Made by a program: the position numbers and the translations under genes. Below the pieces are notes generated by a model. That model saw nothing but the letters and a program-made list of their open reading frames with translations. It made no database searches and was not told where the DNA came from. A stretch of DNA of 54,941 nt from Ulvibacter antarcticus (GTDB taxonomy: Bacteria > Bacteroidota > Bacteroidia > Flavobacteriales > Flavobacteriaceae): the NCBI RefSeq assembly GCF_003688405.1, contig NZ_REFC01000017.1, positions 1 to 54,941 of the forward strand. Direction: 5' to 3'. This document shows positions 24,421 through 34,805 of this stretch, piece after piece; positions within the stretch are counted from its first letter, which is position 1, and each line of letters opens with the position of its first letter.

Positions 24421-25122
24421 GTGGCGACACTTACTGTAAAAAATAAAATGTTAGCCGATCGCATCTATTTGATATTAGGTGCATTGTTTATTTCCTCATT
24501 GGTAGTTTCGAATTTAATTTTTCAGAAATTTTTTTACTGGGATTTCTTCGGAATCTATACCTTCGAAATATCGGTTGGGATATTACCCTATCCTATTACT
24601 TTTTTAATAACAGACATCATTAGTGAGATCTATGGAAAAAAGAAAGCAAACGAATTAGTCACGGCAGGTATTTTCGCATCTTTCTTTTCACTTTTAATTG
24701 TGTGGGCTTCAGATTCGGTGCCCGCAACTACCTGGAGCCCTATAGACGATCCATTATTTACCCGCGTTTTTGGCGCTACCGCCATTGCCGTTTTTGCTTC
24801 CATGATCGCGTATTTATTGGCACAGTACTTTGACATTCAAATCTTTCATTTTTGGAAAAGACTTACGAAAGGAAAACACCTCTGGCTTCGGAATAATTTT
24901 TCCACTTTTTCATCGCAGTTTGTCGACACATTTACCGTATTGATACTTCTTTGCAGCTTTGGAAAAATTGAATGGTCATTATTTGGACCGCTTCTTTTAA
25001 GTGGGTTTATATTTAAAATTTTAATTGCCATACTTGACACTCCATTTCTATATGCCGCTGTTTTTGCACTTCGGAAGAAATTCGGACTAAAAATGGGTGA
25101 AGAATTGATATTACAGAATTAG
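24421..25122 (+). CDS. Queuosine precursor transporter (YhhQ family)
   Basis: The 233-residue membrane protein has about six helices and the VUT/DUF165 signature (FEISVGILPYPITFLITDI, then SEIYGKKKA). The family imports queuosine precursors such as preQ0/preQ1 across the inner membrane for tRNA modification. The GTG at 24421 is used here; an ATG nine codons later (24448) is also possible. It ends five bases before the AsmA-like gene, so the two may share a transcript. Confidence 0.9.
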   Translation: MATLTVKNKMLADRIYLILGALFISSLVVSNLIFQKFFYWDFFGIYTFEISVGILPYPITFLITDIISEIYGKKKANELVTAGIFASFFSLLIVWASDSVPATTWSPIDDPLFTRVFGATAIAVFASMIAYLLAQYFDIQIFHFWKRLTKGKHLWLRNNFSTFSSQFVDTFTVLILLCSFGKIEWSLFGPLLLSGFIFKILIAILDTPFLYAAVFALRKKFGLKMGEELILQN

Positions 25123-25127
25123 AAACT

Positions 25128-27785
25128 ATGAAAAAAATACTTAAAATAGCAGGGATATTTCTTGCAGTCGTCATTCTACTTTTAGCATTATCCCCTTTAT
25201 TTCTGAAAGGAACAATGGAAAAATTAGCGAAAAACACTATCGACAAAAACATCAACGCAGATGTAAGCTGGGAAGAATTTGATCTTAGTCTTTTCAGAAA
25301 TTTCCCCGACGCAGCGCTTACTATTAGGAATTTTAGCGTGATAAACCGCGCTCCATTTGAAGGTGACACACTTGCTAAAGGTTCTCTTTTAAGCATCAAT
25401 ATGGGTGTTACCCAATTGTTTAAAAGTGGGGACAACCCTATTGAAGTAGATGGCCTGTTACTGGAAAATTCTTTGGTAAATATTTTAATAGATTCTACCG
25501 GCCAGAATAATTATGATATTGCCATAAAGAAAGATGCACCAATCGCTTCCGAAACTTCCACAGATGATAGTGGCTTCACTTTCGGACTTAAAAAATATGA
25601 GTTGAAAAATTCGCGTATCAACTATTTGGATGAGTCCACTCAAACATTTATGATGCTGAAAGATGTAAATCACAGCGGAAAAGGAGACTTTTCTTTATCT
25701 CAATCTGAACTTGACACAGAAACTACAGCCAAAGTAACTATGAGGCTTGGAGATGTGGAATATCTAAGTGAAAATGATGTGTCTTTGAATGCGGTGATTC
25801 AAATGGATCTTGATAACCTAAAATATACCTTCTTAGAGAATGAAGCCAAAATAAATGAATTACCTCTTACCTTCAATGGCTTCGTAAAAGTGAATGAAAC
25901 GAATAACGAGATTGACATCAACTTTAAAACTCCTTCTTCCGATTTTAAAAACTTTCTAGCAGTTATTCCGAAGGAATATGTAAAAAATCTCGACGGGGTA
26001 ACTACAACAGGTAATTTTACTGTCGACGGACTTATACAAGGCGTGGTAGATGAAACCCATATCCCAAAACTGGACATTAAAATTGCAAGTAATAATGCCT
26101 CTTTTAAATATCCTGATTTACCAAAAGCAGTACAAAATATATCTATCAACGCACAACTAAAAAATGACAGCGGACTTTTAGACGATACCTATCTTACCAT
26201 TAGCAGTTTATCTTTTAAGATCGATGATGAACTTTTTACCGCTCACGGTGACATTAGAAATTTAACCGGCAATATGTTGGTCGATCTTGCCATGAAAGGC
26301 ACCTTGAATCTTGCCAATATAGAAAAAGTACTTCCCGTGGAGCTTGACCAGGACTTGAGCGGTGTCTTTAAAGCGGACCTTTCTGCAAAATTTGACATGG
26401 CATCTATAGAAAAAGAAAAATATGAAAACGTAAGCACCAACGGAACAGCAAGTCTCACCAACTTTAATTACAAAAATGCCGGATTTAAAAATGATATTAA
26501 GATTTCAAAGGCGGCAATCACGATGCTTCGTGGTAATAACATTAACTTGAATGAGCTAAATGCAACATCCGGACAAACAGACATTAATGCTAGCGGGGAC
26601 ATACACAATCTAATCCCTTTTTTAATGTCGAAACAGGATTTAAGAGGCCGATTTAAGGTGCAATCAAACACCTTTAACCTGAATGATTTTATGGCTTCGG
26701 AAAATGCTTCAGAAGCAACCAAATCTAAAGGAGGAAACGCGAATTCTTCCGAAGCGAAATCAGTAAAAATCCCGGATTTCCTAAATGCTACAATAGATTT
26801 TTCAGCAGGGAAAGTCATTTATGATGATCTGGTTCTCAATAACACCAAAGGAACAGTAACGATAAAAGACGAGGCGGCAACTTTATCGAACGTTACAACT
26901 TCTACTTTGGGTGGAGATGTTGCCCTCTCCGGAAATGTTTCAACAAAAAACAATACGCCTTCCTTTACAATGGATCTCGATTTGAAGAAGATCGATATTG
27001 CGCAGTCTTTTAATCAGTTGGACTTGTTGAAATTTATCGCACCAATAGCGAGCGCATTACAAGGGAGTTTAAATACCACCTTAAAATTAAGTGGAAACCT
27101 AAACGGTGATCTTACACCTCAACTAAATTCGCTGGCTGGAAATGCATTGGCAAAAATTCTAACAGCAGAAGTGGATCCTAATAAAGCACCTTTGTTAAAT
27201 AAACTTGGAGAACAGGTTCCGTTCTTAAATATCAACCAACTTAGCTTAAGAGATCTTAGCACTGCCCTAACTTTTAACAATGGATATATTGTTGTGAAAC
27301 CATTTACTTTCGATGTAAAAGGTATCAATGTTACTGCCGGCGGAAGTCATGGTCTGGACAAAAACATCGACTACAGTCTTATGCTGGACGTGCCGGCAAA
27401 ATTCCTAGGTAGTGATGTGACTAAACTACTTGCCAAATTGGACCCAAAAGAGGCGGAGACAACTACAGTTTCTATACCGGTAGGCTTATCAGGTACGTTT
27501 ACGAGTCCGAAGTTTCAATTAAACACTGAAGCAGCCGTAAAATCACTGACACAAAAATTAATAGAAAAACAAAAGCAGGAGTTAATTACCAAAGGCACCG
27601 ATATCTTAGGCGATATTATTTCCGGCAACACAACTAAACCTACCGATTCAACCAAAACCACCACTGGAACGACTAGCGGAGAAACAACATCAAAAGAAAC
27701 TACAACCAAAGTGGTAACGGATATTTTGGGTGGTATCTTCGGAAACAAAAAGAAAAAAACGGACAGTACAAAAACCGGAAATTAA
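25128..27785 (+). CDS. AsmA-family protein
   Basis: The 885-residue protein has an N-terminal membrane anchor (residues 4-26, LKIAGIFLAVVILLLALSPL) and a long strand-rich periplasmic body typical of AsmA-like proteins. These form bridge-like grooves thought to move lipids between membranes or to aid outer membrane assembly. The start motif (FLKGTMEKLAKNTIDKNINA) and repeated LNxLxGNALAKILTA-type segments fit. The last ~60 residues are a Thr/Lys-rich, low-complexity tail (TKTTTGTTSGETTSKETTTK). It lies between two transporter genes on the same strand. Confidence 0.88.
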   Translation: MKKILKIAGIFLAVVILLLALSPLFLKGTMEKLAKNTIDKNINADVSWEEFDLSLFRNFPDAALTIRNFSVINRAPFEGDTLAKGSLLSINMGVTQLFKSGDNPIEVDGLLLENSLVNILIDSTGQNNYDIAIKKDAPIASETSTDDSGFTFGLKKYELKNSRINYLDESTQTFMMLKDVNHSGKGDFSLSQSELDTETTAKVTMRLGDVEYLSENDVSLNAVIQMDLDNLKYTFLENEAKINELPLTFNGFVKVNETNNEIDINFKTPSSDFKNFLAVIPKEYVKNLDGVTTTGNFTVDGLIQGVVDETHIPKLDIKIASNNASFKYPDLPKAVQNISINAQLKNDSGLLDDTYLTISSLSFKIDDELFTAHGDIRNLTGNMLVDLAMKGTLNLANIEKVLPVELDQDLSGVFKADLSAKFDMASIEKEKYENVSTNGTASLTNFNYKNAGFKNDIKISKAAITMLRGNNINLNELNATSGQTDINASGDIHNLIPFLMSKQDLRGRFKVQSNTFNLNDFMASENASEATKSKGGNANSSEAKSVKIPDFLNATIDFSAGKVIYDDLVLNNTKGTVTIKDEAATLSNVTTSTLGGDVALSGNVSTKNNTPSFTMDLDLKKIDIAQSFNQLDLLKFIAPIASALQGSLNTTLKLSGNLNGDLTPQLNSLAGNALAKILTAEVDPNKAPLLNKLGEQVPFLNINQLSLRDLSTALTFNNGYIVVKPFTFDVKGINVTAGGSHGLDKNIDYSLMLDVPAKFLGSDVTKLLAKLDPKEAETTTVSIPVGLSGTFTSPKFQLNTEAAVKSLTQKLIEKQKQELITKGTDILGDIISGNTTKPTDSTKTTTGTTSGETTSKETTTKVVTDILGGIFGNKKKKTDSTKTGN

Positions 27786-27799
27786 ACTGATATAGGCGC

Positions 27800-28432
27800 A
27801 TGTTTCTATTGTATTTACTTTTGGGAATGCTTATTAGCATATTGGGTACTATCCCGATGAGTGCTACTAATATTTCTGTAATTGCAACAACTAAAGAAGA
27901 ATCACTTCCTAAGGCATTACCTATTGCTTTTGGCGCCGGATTAGGTGAAATGATGTTAGCTGTCATTGCGGTATTCTATAGCAATAGTATCGCCAATTTT
28001 TTTGAAACCAATCAATGGATCCAGATAACATCTGTTGTTATTTTTATTATTATTGGGTTTCTCTTTATATTCCCTAAGCTAGTAGATGTTGATTTCAAGG
28101 TAGATTCATCAGGTCAAAAACGTCCTTCAAAATTTATTACAGGTTTTCTACTTGGGTTTCTCAATCCGGGCGGAGTTTTATATTATATTCTAGCAGTATC
28201 ATTAGCACAACAGTATATAATTTCTATCTCTAAAGTGAGTCCCTTACTTTTTTTAATGTTGTTTTTTGCAGGAGTATACATTGGTAAATGGGTTACACTC
28301 TATGTCTACGGAAAGTTAAGTGCGAAATTTGAAGATAAAGAACGTGGAAAGAACACCAAAATGTACAGAATAATTGGGATTATCTTAGTGGTAATTTCGA
28401 CGGCTCAGGGAATACGGATGTTAATTAGTTAA
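27800..28432 (+). CDS. LysE/RhtB-family exporter
   Basis: The 210-residue protein has about six membrane helices and a conserved LysE-type N-terminus (LGMLISILGTIPMSATN) with GFLLGFLNPGG in the middle. The family exports amino acids or related small solutes; the substrate here is unknown. It follows the AsmA gene by 14 bases, likely in the same operon. Its stop overlaps the stop of the convergent DUF2797 gene by four bases. Confidence 0.85.
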   Translation: MFLLYLLLGMLISILGTIPMSATNISVIATTKEESLPKALPIAFGAGLGEMMLAVIAVFYSNSIANFFETNQWIQITSVVIFIIIGFLFIFPKLVDVDFKVDSSGQKRPSKFITGFLLGFLNPGGVLYYILAVSLAQQYIISISKVSPLLFLMLFFAGVYIGKWVTLYVYGKLSAKFEDKERGKNTKMYRIIGIILVVISTAQGIRMLIS

Positions 28433-29223
28433 GTCATTTTTAAAGTAACCACATAACCCTCGTTGCTGCGAACGTTAAAAACGGTATCATCGTCAAATAT
28501 GAGATATTGCCCTTTGATGCCTTTTAATACAGCCTCAAAAAAAGGTGTTTTATCCAGATTAAGACTTTTTGGTTTTTTAGGATACTGAAGCACCGGAAAT
28601 TTCAAATGGGTTTCGGAATTGTTTTCTATAAAATAATTCATTGCCTCTTCTGGAATAAACTGTTTAAGTTTTTCTCGCCAGTCTATAAGGTTTTCATCCT
28701 TAATTTCGTTTTTAAGCATCGTTCGCCAGTTAGTTTTATCGCCAACATGGTCTTTTAATGCAACTTCAGTAATTCCAGCCAAATATCTATTGGGAACCTC
28801 GACGATTTCTATAGCTTCATGCGCTCCCTGGTCGATCCAACGTGTAGGCACCTGATTTTTACGGGTAACACCTACTTTTACATTACTACTATTGGCTAAA
28901 TAAACAATATGAGGTTGTAATTGCACCTTTTTCTCGTAATCCAGATCACGATCTTCTTTTCCAAGATGTGCCGTACTTAGCTCCGGCCTCATAATCCAAT
29001 CGGCAGCTTGAGGAATTTCGAAAAAACAGTCATAACAAAAGCCTTGTCGGTAGATTTTCTTGTCTAAACTGCAATTTAAACACTGGTATTTTAAAAAGCT
29101 AATCGACACTTTTTTATCCAGTAATTGATTGACATTTAGGAAGTCATTCTCGAAAATTAGATAGTATTGTATAGGAGACCCGTTCTCAGTCTTCATTTTT
29201 GTTAAAACTCCTACGTAATTCAT
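28429..29223 (-). CDS. DUF2797 protein
   Basis: The 264-residue soluble protein has a four-Cys zinc-binding pair (CLNC and CYDC, residues about 48-68). A core HIVYLANSSNVKVGVTRKNQ...PTRWIDQGA recalls the GIY-YIG-like fold proposed for this family. No activity is established. It is divergent from the GH3 gene across a 45-bp gap and convergent with lysE. Confidence 0.88.
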   Translation of the reverse strand: MNYVGVLTKMKTENGSPIQYYLIFENDFLNVNQLLDKKVSISFLKYQCLNCSLDKKIYRQGFCYDCFFEIPQAADWIMRPELSTAHLGKEDRDLDYEKKVQLQPHIVYLANSSNVKVGVTRKNQVPTRWIDQGAHEAIEIVEVPNRYLAGITEVALKDHVGDKTNWRTMLKNEIKDENLIDWREKLKQFIPEEAMNYFIENNSETHLKFPVLQYPKKPKSLNLDKTPFFEAVLKGIKGQYLIFDDDTVFNVRSNEGYVVTLKMT

Positions 29224-29268
29224 AAGAAGAAAATGGTTATTTTTATAGCATAAAGATAGGTCAAAAAT

Positions 29269-30783
29269 ATGCCAATAACCATTGTAAATTCAATCGCATC
29301 TTGGTTTTTAAAGAAACGATTTCATCAAATCGAGTTGTTTCTGAAGTACCCTATTGAAGTACAGGAAGAATTATTGAGCACCTTGATCTCGAAGGCAAAA
29401 TTTACCGAAATCGGGAAGCAATACGATTTCGAGAGCATTAAAAACTACCAACAATTCGCTGAACGCATTCCGATTACTACTTACGAAGAAAATGAGGCGC
29501 AAATTGAACGAGCTCGTAGAGGAGAAAGTAATATTTTCTGGCCTACTCCTATTCGATGGTTCGCCAAGTCTAGTGGGACTACAAATGCCAAAAGTAAGTT
29601 TATACCGGTGAGCAGTGATTCGTTGGAAGATTGCCATTACGCTGCGAGTAAGGATCTATTGTGCATGTATTTAAATAACAATCCGAATTCTCAGTTATTT
29701 ACAGGTAAAAGTCTGCGTTTGGGAGGAAGTAAGGAGTTGTATCAAGAGAATGGGACGATATTTGGAGATTTATCGGCAATACTTATAGACAATATGCCAT
29801 TTTGGGCCGAATTTAGCAGCACACCCAGTAATGACGTGTCACTTATGGCGAATTGGGAAAACAAGATGCAGGCGATCGTTGATGAAACGATAAAGGAAAA
29901 TGTTACCAGTTTAGCAGGTGTTCCTTCCTGGATGTTGGTTTTACTCAATAATGTCATTGAAACCACGGGTAAACAACACCTTTTGGAAGTGTGGCCTAAT
30001 TTGGAGGTGTATTTTCATGGAGGCGTGAGCTTCGACCCTTATGTAGATCAGTATAAAAAGATTTTTCCTAATTCTGGAGTTAAGTACTATGAGACCTATA
30101 ATGCTTCGGAAGGGTTCTTCGCTATTCAGGATAGAAACGATGAGAAAGATTTACTATTAATGCTTGACTACGGAATTTTCTACGAATTTATTCCAATGGA
30201 CTCTTATGGTTCTTCCGAAGAAAAAGTTATCCCATTGAGCGAGGTAGAAGAAGGCGTAAATTATGCCATCATTATCACTACCAATGCCGGTCTATGGCGT
30301 TACAAAGTAGGTGATACAATACGGTTTACATCGACCAGTCCATATCGCATAAAAGTAACCGGTAGAACGAAGCATCATATTAATGTATTTGGTGAAGAAT
30401 TAATTATAGAAAACGCGGAAGCTGCACTAAAAAAGGCTTCTCAACTAACGGAAAGTGAGATTGTAGATTATACAGCGGCACCTATTTTTATGTCAGGAAA
30501 AGATAAAGGTGCTCACGAATGGATTATTGAATTTAAGAAACCTCCAAATGATTTATCTAACTTTTCAAAACTCTTTGATGAAGCATTACAGCATGTAAAT
30601 AGTGATTATGAAGCAAAACGTTTCAATAATATGACGCTCAATGCTCCAAAAATTCATTGTGCAAGAGAGCGATTATTCTATGATTGGTTAAAGGAAAAAG
30701 ACAAATTAGGAGGGCAACATAAGGTTCCGAGGCTGTCTAATTCCCGAGATTTTATTGAAGAGCTTCTTATCCTAAATATTTAA
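29269..30783 (+). CDS. GH3 auxin-responsive-promoter family protein
   Basis: The 504-residue acyl-adenylate-forming enzyme has ATP-binding KSSGTTNAKSKFIPVS (around residue 103), YYETYNASEGFFA and WRYKVGDTIRFTS. These are hallmarks of GH3-type ligases. Plant homologues conjugate hormones to amino acids. The bacterial role, common in Bacteroidota, is unknown. Length is normal. Confidence 0.92.
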   Translation: MPITIVNSIASWFLKKRFHQIELFLKYPIEVQEELLSTLISKAKFTEIGKQYDFESIKNYQQFAERIPITTYEENEAQIERARRGESNIFWPTPIRWFAKSSGTTNAKSKFIPVSSDSLEDCHYAASKDLLCMYLNNNPNSQLFTGKSLRLGGSKELYQENGTIFGDLSAILIDNMPFWAEFSSTPSNDVSLMANWENKMQAIVDETIKENVTSLAGVPSWMLVLLNNVIETTGKQHLLEVWPNLEVYFHGGVSFDPYVDQYKKIFPNSGVKYYETYNASEGFFAIQDRNDEKDLLLMLDYGIFYEFIPMDSYGSSEEKVIPLSEVEEGVNYAIIITTNAGLWRYKVGDTIRFTSTSPYRIKVTGRTKHHINVFGEELIIENAEAALKKASQLTESEIVDYTAAPIFMSGKDKGAHEWIIEFKKPPNDLSNFSKLFDEALQHVNSDYEAKRFNNMTLNAPKIHCARERLFYDWLKEKDKLGGQHKVPRLSNSRDFIEELLILNI

Positions 30784-30918
30784 ATTCCCACAACATCGAT
30801 TAAAAACACGATTTTTCCGACGAACAAAACGCCGTAAATCGAGTGTTTACAACACTTCAACGATAATTTAAAAAATTGATGCATTTCAACGAGTATCTGA
30901 TTCGCTTTAACTAATTCT

Positions 30919-30950
30919 TTTGGTAGTCCTTTTCTTACGCGCTATGTTTG
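30919..30950 (+). promoter_or_regulatory. Consensus promoter of a small lipoprotein gene
   Basis: TTTG (30919-30922) and TATGTTTG (30943-30950) are separated by 20 bp. This is a complete -33/-7 pair of the Bacteroidota type, 26 bases before the ATG. The rest of 30784-30918 has no gene. Confidence 0.6.
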
Positions 30951-30975
30951 TCCTGTTATCAACAAAACCCTCGCA

Positions 30976-31161
30976 ATGAAAAAATTAATAATAATATTAG
31001 TCGTAGCAGTATTCGGACTCTCGCTCACCTCTTGTGGCACCGTCTCGAGTATACAAAATAGCGATATTGAAATCGCAGGATACACCCTTAAGAACAAGAA
31101 AGAATTAATGCAGCAGAAAGTTCTTAATAAAAAGGTGAAAACAGTGGTTGCAATGCCATGA
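30976..31161 (+). CDS. Small lipoprotein
   Basis: The 61-residue product has a signal peptide ending in the lipobox LTSC (Cys20). A short, basic mature part follows (SIQNSDIEIAGYTLKNKKEL, then a Lys-rich stretch). A consensus promoter precedes it and a terminator-like hairpin follows. Family unknown. Confidence 0.7.
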   Translation: MKKLIIILVVAVFGLSLTSCGTVSSIQNSDIEIAGYTLKNKKELMQQKVLNKKVKTVVAMP

Positions 31162-31198
31162 TACAAACGAAGTTTAAGTAAGTGAGTTTTTATATTCC

Positions 31199-31237
31199 AG
31201 GATCCCTGACAGCCAAGTTGGGGATTCTTTTTTTATA
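31199..31237 (+). terminator. Terminator after the small lipoprotein gene
   Basis: A short stem ATCCC/GGGAT (with flanking wobble) is followed by a run of seven T residues. Confidence 0.6.
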
Positions 31238-31282
31238 TAGCTTCGGAAATGATTGTTTGCCTGTTCAAAGTAGAAATTAAAA

Positions 31283-31321
31283 CAAAAAACCGCAATAACA
31301 CCTTTCAGTATCGTTGCGGTT
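31283..31321 (-). terminator. Terminator after clpX
   Basis: ACCGCAA...TTGCGGT forms a 7-bp stem, 24 bases past the clpX stop. On the minus strand it is followed by TTTTTTGTTTT. Confidence 0.75.
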
Positions 31322-31344
31322 CGTATTTTTCCGAAGAAAACAGT

Positions 31345-32577
31345 TTAAGAAACAGCTTTCAATTTCTTGATTGTGGATTTATTAAGCTTTTCTATAACAT
31401 AATCTTCTGTTACATGAAGCTTCTTATCATCGGTTCCAGGAAGTTCGAACATAGCATCTGTGAGCACTGCTTCACATAGCGAACGCAATCCTCTGGCTCC
31501 AAGTTTGTACTCAATCGCCCTTTCGACTATAAAATCCAAAGCTTCTTCAGTAATTATCAATTCTATGCCGTCCATCTCAAACAACTTTTTATACTGCTTG
31601 ATGATAGCATTCTTAGGATCTGTTAAAATTGCTCTTAAAGTCCCTTTATCCAAAGGGTTCATATAAGCCAAGACCGGAAGTCGACCTATGATTTCGGGTA
31701 TTAGCCCAAAATCTTTAAGATCTTTAGGAATGATGTATTTCAACATATGGTCACGTTCCATTCCATCCTCTTTTTTCGAAGCACTAAATCCAACTGCCTG
31801 CATATTTAGACGTTTAGAAATATGGCGTTCAATACCATCGAAGGCCCCTCCGGCGATAAAGAGTATATTTTCAGTGTCAACCTCTATAAACTTCTGATCC
31901 GGATGCTTACGTCCCCCTTTTGGCGGAACATTTACCACAGTACCTTCCAATAGTTTAAGTAAAGCCTGTTGTACCCCTTCACCACTTACATCACGGGTAA
32001 TGGATGGATTGTCACTTTTCCGTGCTATTTTATCGATCTCGTCTATAAATACGATCCCATTTTGGGCTTTTTCGAGGTTATAATCGGCAGCTTGTAATAA
32101 TCGGGTTAAGATACTTTCTACATCTTCTCCAACGTATCCGGCCTCCGTTAATACCGTCGCATCTACAATCGCTAAAGGCACATTAAGCATGCGCGCTATA
32201 GTCTTTGCTATTAAGGTTTTACCGGTTCCTGTCTGCCCTACTATAATGATATTACTTTTCTGTATTTCTATATCATCATCGGTCTTTGGCTGTAATAATC
32301 GCTTGTAGTGATTATAAACAGCAACAGACATCACCTTCTTCGTATATTCTTGTCCAATTACATAATCATCTAAAAACGCCTTAATCGTCTTGGGTTTTTT
32401 AAGCATCAACTCACTCGACAACTCATTGTTGGTCGAATGCAATGCTTCTTCCACAACGATGCCGTGAGCCTGCTCTATACAACGATCACAGATATGTGCA
32501 TCCAGTCCGGCGATTAGCAGATTAGTTTCGGCTTTTTTACGGCCACAAAATGAACATTCTAAAACTTCTTTAGACAT
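31345..32577 (-). CDS. clpX: ClpX, ATP-dependent unfoldase of ClpXP
   Basis: The 410-residue AAA+ protein has an N-terminal C4 zinc domain (CSFCGRK...CDRCIEQ, residues 9-35). It also has Walker A GQTGTGKT, pore-loop GYVG, Walker [12 protein letters not shown] and sensor region [10 protein letters not shown]. It unfolds substrates and feeds them to ClpP. It lies 36 bp downstream of clpP on the same strand, completing a tig-clpP-clpX cluster. Confidence 0.97.
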   Translation of the reverse strand: MSKEVLECSFCGRKKAETNLLIAGLDAHICDRCIEQAHGIVVEEALHSTNNELSSELMLKKPKTIKAFLDDYVIGQEYTKKVMSVAVYNHYKRLLQPKTDDDIEIQKSNIIIVGQTGTGKTLIAKTIARMLNVPLAIVDATVLTEAGYVGEDVESILTRLLQAADYNLEKAQNGIVFIDEIDKIARKSDNPSITRDVSGEGVQQALLKLLEGTVVNVPPKGGRKHPDQKFIEVDTENILFIAGGAFDGIERHISKRLNMQAVGFSASKKEDGMERDHMLKYIIPKDLKDFGLIPEIIGRLPVLAYMNPLDKGTLRAILTDPKNAIIKQYKKLFEMDGIELIITEEALDFIVERAIEYKLGARGLRSLCEAVLTDAMFELPGTDDKKLHVTEDYVIEKLNKSTIKKLKAVS

Positions 32578-32613
32578 AATTTCTTTTCTGAAAATTCAAT
32601 TTTCGAGTACAGT

Positions 32614-33291
32614 TTACTTATCTCTCGTTAAAATTTCGTCAATCATACCGTATTTTAATGCTTTATCTGCTTTCATCCAGTAATCCCTGTCACTATCTTC
32701 ATATACCTTATCGTAGGTCTGGCCACTGTGTTTAGCAATAATTTTATAAAGCTCCTCTTTTAACGTAATGATCTCTTTGGCTGTAATTTCAATATCACTC
32801 GCCTGTCCTTGTGCACCACCCATTGGCTGATGAATCATGACACGAGAGTGTGTTAATCCACTACGCTTCCCTTTGGCACCTGCTGCAAGAAGAACCGCCG
32901 CCATAGAAGCTGCCATTCCTGTACAGATAGTCGCGACATCAGGTTTAATAAACTGCATCGTATCGTAAATTCCAAGTCCGGCATATACACTACCTCCCGG
33001 AGAGTTGATATAAATCTGGATATCTTTCGAAGCATCCGTACTTTCTAAAAACAGTAACTGTGCCTGAACAATATTAGCAACTTGGTCGTTGATTCCAGTA
33101 CCCAAAAAGATGATACGATCCATCATTAAACGAGAGAACACATCGAATATAGCAATATTCATCTGTCGCTCTTCAATTATATTTGGGGTAAGATTTGTAG
33201 GATACATGCTACTTACGATCTGATCGTAATACATGCTATTGATCCCTTGATCCTTTATTGCAAAGTCTTTAAATTCTTTTCCGTAGTTCAT
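32614..33291 (-). CDS. clpP: ClpP protease subunit
   Basis: The 225-residue serine peptidase has catalytic Ser129 (TGMAASMAAV), His154 (MIHQPMGG) and an Asp near residue 202 (DSDRDYWM). The N-terminal ~30 residues would be removed as a propeptide. It forms the two-ring proteolytic chamber that works with ClpX, encoded immediately downstream. A terminator at 33324 separates it from tig, so it probably also has its own promoter. Confidence 0.97.
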   Translation of the reverse strand: MNYGKEFKDFAIKDQGINSMYYDQIVSSMYPTNLTPNIIEERQMNIAIFDVFSRLMMDRIIFLGTGINDQVANIVQAQLLFLESTDASKDIQIYINSPGGSVYAGLGIYDTMQFIKPDVATICTGMAASMAAVLLAAGAKGKRSGLTHSRVMIHQPMGGAQGQASDIEITAKEIITLKEELYKIIAKHSGQTYDKVYEDSDRDYWMKADKALKYGMIDEILTRDK

Positions 33292-33323
33292 AAAATTTTA
33301 AACGTTTTTCTAAAAAAATAAAA

Positions 33324-33347
33324 GCGTTGAACTGTTAAATTCAACGC
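33324..33347 (-). terminator. Terminator between tig and clpP
   Basis: GCGTTGAA and TTCAACGC form an 8-bp stem. On the minus strand it is followed by a T-rich run, 27 bases beyond the tig stop. Confidence 0.75.
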
Positions 33348-33373
33348 CTAAATATAACTATTTTATTGCTGAA

Positions 33374-34693
33374 TTACTCGTAAGCTTCTTTAATGAATTT
33401 CTCATAAGTAATCTCCTTAGTCTTCAGTTTTGCATTTTCCTTAAAAAACTGAAGCAATTTGTTTGTATTCAACTGTTCGCTAATACGTTTCACTTCTTCT
33501 TCATTCGACAGGATTCTTGAAGCGATATTATCCAACTCTTCATCTGAAGGATTCATTTGTCCAAATTGAGCCATCTGACCTTTAATCATTTCACGGCTAT
33601 GCGCTTTTAATTCGTCAAAAGTTACTTGAATTTTATTTTCGTTACGAATCTTTCCTTCGATCAATTGGTAGCGTAATCCTTTTTCACTTCTCTCGTATTC
33701 GGCTTTTGCTTCTTCTTCCGTTAGCGGCTTTTCTCCCGACATTTGAATCCAACGTTGTAAAAACGCCCCTGGAAGTTCAAATTTCGTGTTATCGATAAGC
33801 GATTCAACAACATCATTCAACAATTTCTGGTCGCTTTGTTGTTCGAATTGCTTTTCCGCATCTTCCTTGATTTTAGCTTTTAGCTCAGCTTCCGAAGAAA
33901 CCACTCCTTCCCCAAAAAGCTTATCAAAAAACTCCTGATTCATGTCGGCAAGTTCGCGCTTATTAACTTCTTCTATTTTTAAAGAAACTTCAATGTCCAA
34001 TCCATGTGCATCCTCATGTTCAACTCCAAGATACTTTTGGTTATCATGATCATCACCAAACATCCCTTTAGTCTTCAAAGTAACTGTATCACCAACCTTA
34101 GCTCCTAGTAAAGCAGAAAGTTGTTTTTTTCCTTTTACTACTTCCGTACTAAGCGTTGCTTTATTTTCAATGTTTTTTTCTGAAGAGGTAAACGTTCCCG
34201 TGATCTCATCTTCCTTAGCTACTTCTTTCTTGGAAATCAACTTTCCATATTGCTTACGAATGGTTTTCACCTGATTGTCAAGCATTTTATCATCGGCTAC
34301 TATTTTGTAGTTGGTGATCGTCTTTGCTTTTACATCAACATCAAATTTCGGGCTTAGACCTAAGTCAAATTCGAAAGAAAAATCGTCGGTATTCCAATCG
34401 ATTTCCATTTCGTTCTTTGGTAATGGGTTTCCTAACACATCTAATTTCTCTTCCGTAAGGAAATTGTGCAAACTGTCCTGTAAAATCTTGTTTACTTCTT
34501 CAACCAATACTGCTTTTCCGTATTGCTTCTGAACCATTCCCATAGGTACATGTCCTTTTCTGAAGCCAGGAATATTCGCGGTTTTACGGTAATTGTTCAA
34601 AACAGATTGTACCTTATCTGAATAATCCTCTTTCTTGATATCTACTGTTACAACAGCATTTAATGTATCAATGTCTTTTTTTGTAATATTCAT
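33374..34693 (-). CDS. tig: Trigger factor
   Basis: The 439-residue ribosome-associated chaperone has the ribosome-docking signature PGFRKGHVP near residue 43 in the N-terminal domain. A diverged PPIase-type middle domain (about 150-235) and a long helical C-terminal substrate-binding domain follow. It binds nascent chains at the exit tunnel. The position ahead of clpP-clpX is the classical arrangement. Confidence 0.93.
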   Translation of the reverse strand: MNITKKDIDTLNAVVTVDIKKEDYSDKVQSVLNNYRKTANIPGFRKGHVPMGMVQKQYGKAVLVEEVNKILQDSLHNFLTEEKLDVLGNPLPKNEMEIDWNTDDFSFEFDLGLSPKFDVDVKAKTITNYKIVADDKMLDNQVKTIRKQYGKLISKKEVAKEDEITGTFTSSEKNIENKATLSTEVVKGKKQLSALLGAKVGDTVTLKTKGMFGDDHDNQKYLGVEHEDAHGLDIEVSLKIEEVNKRELADMNQEFFDKLFGEGVVSSEAELKAKIKEDAEKQFEQQSDQKLLNDVVESLIDNTKFELPGAFLQRWIQMSGEKPLTEEEAKAEYERSEKGLRYQLIEGKIRNENKIQVTFDELKAHSREMIKGQMAQFGQMNPSDEELDNIASRILSNEEEVKRISEQLNTNKLLQFFKENAKLKTKEITYEKFIKEAYE

Positions 34694-34805
34694 TTTCTAA
34701 AAAATTTTCCTTTAAAAATTGATGCTTGCACGCCGGCAAAGCGGGTGCAAAAGTAAGATTTTTTAAGGAAGTCAGCAAACTTTTCAGCTGCTGAAATTCT
34801 GCGAA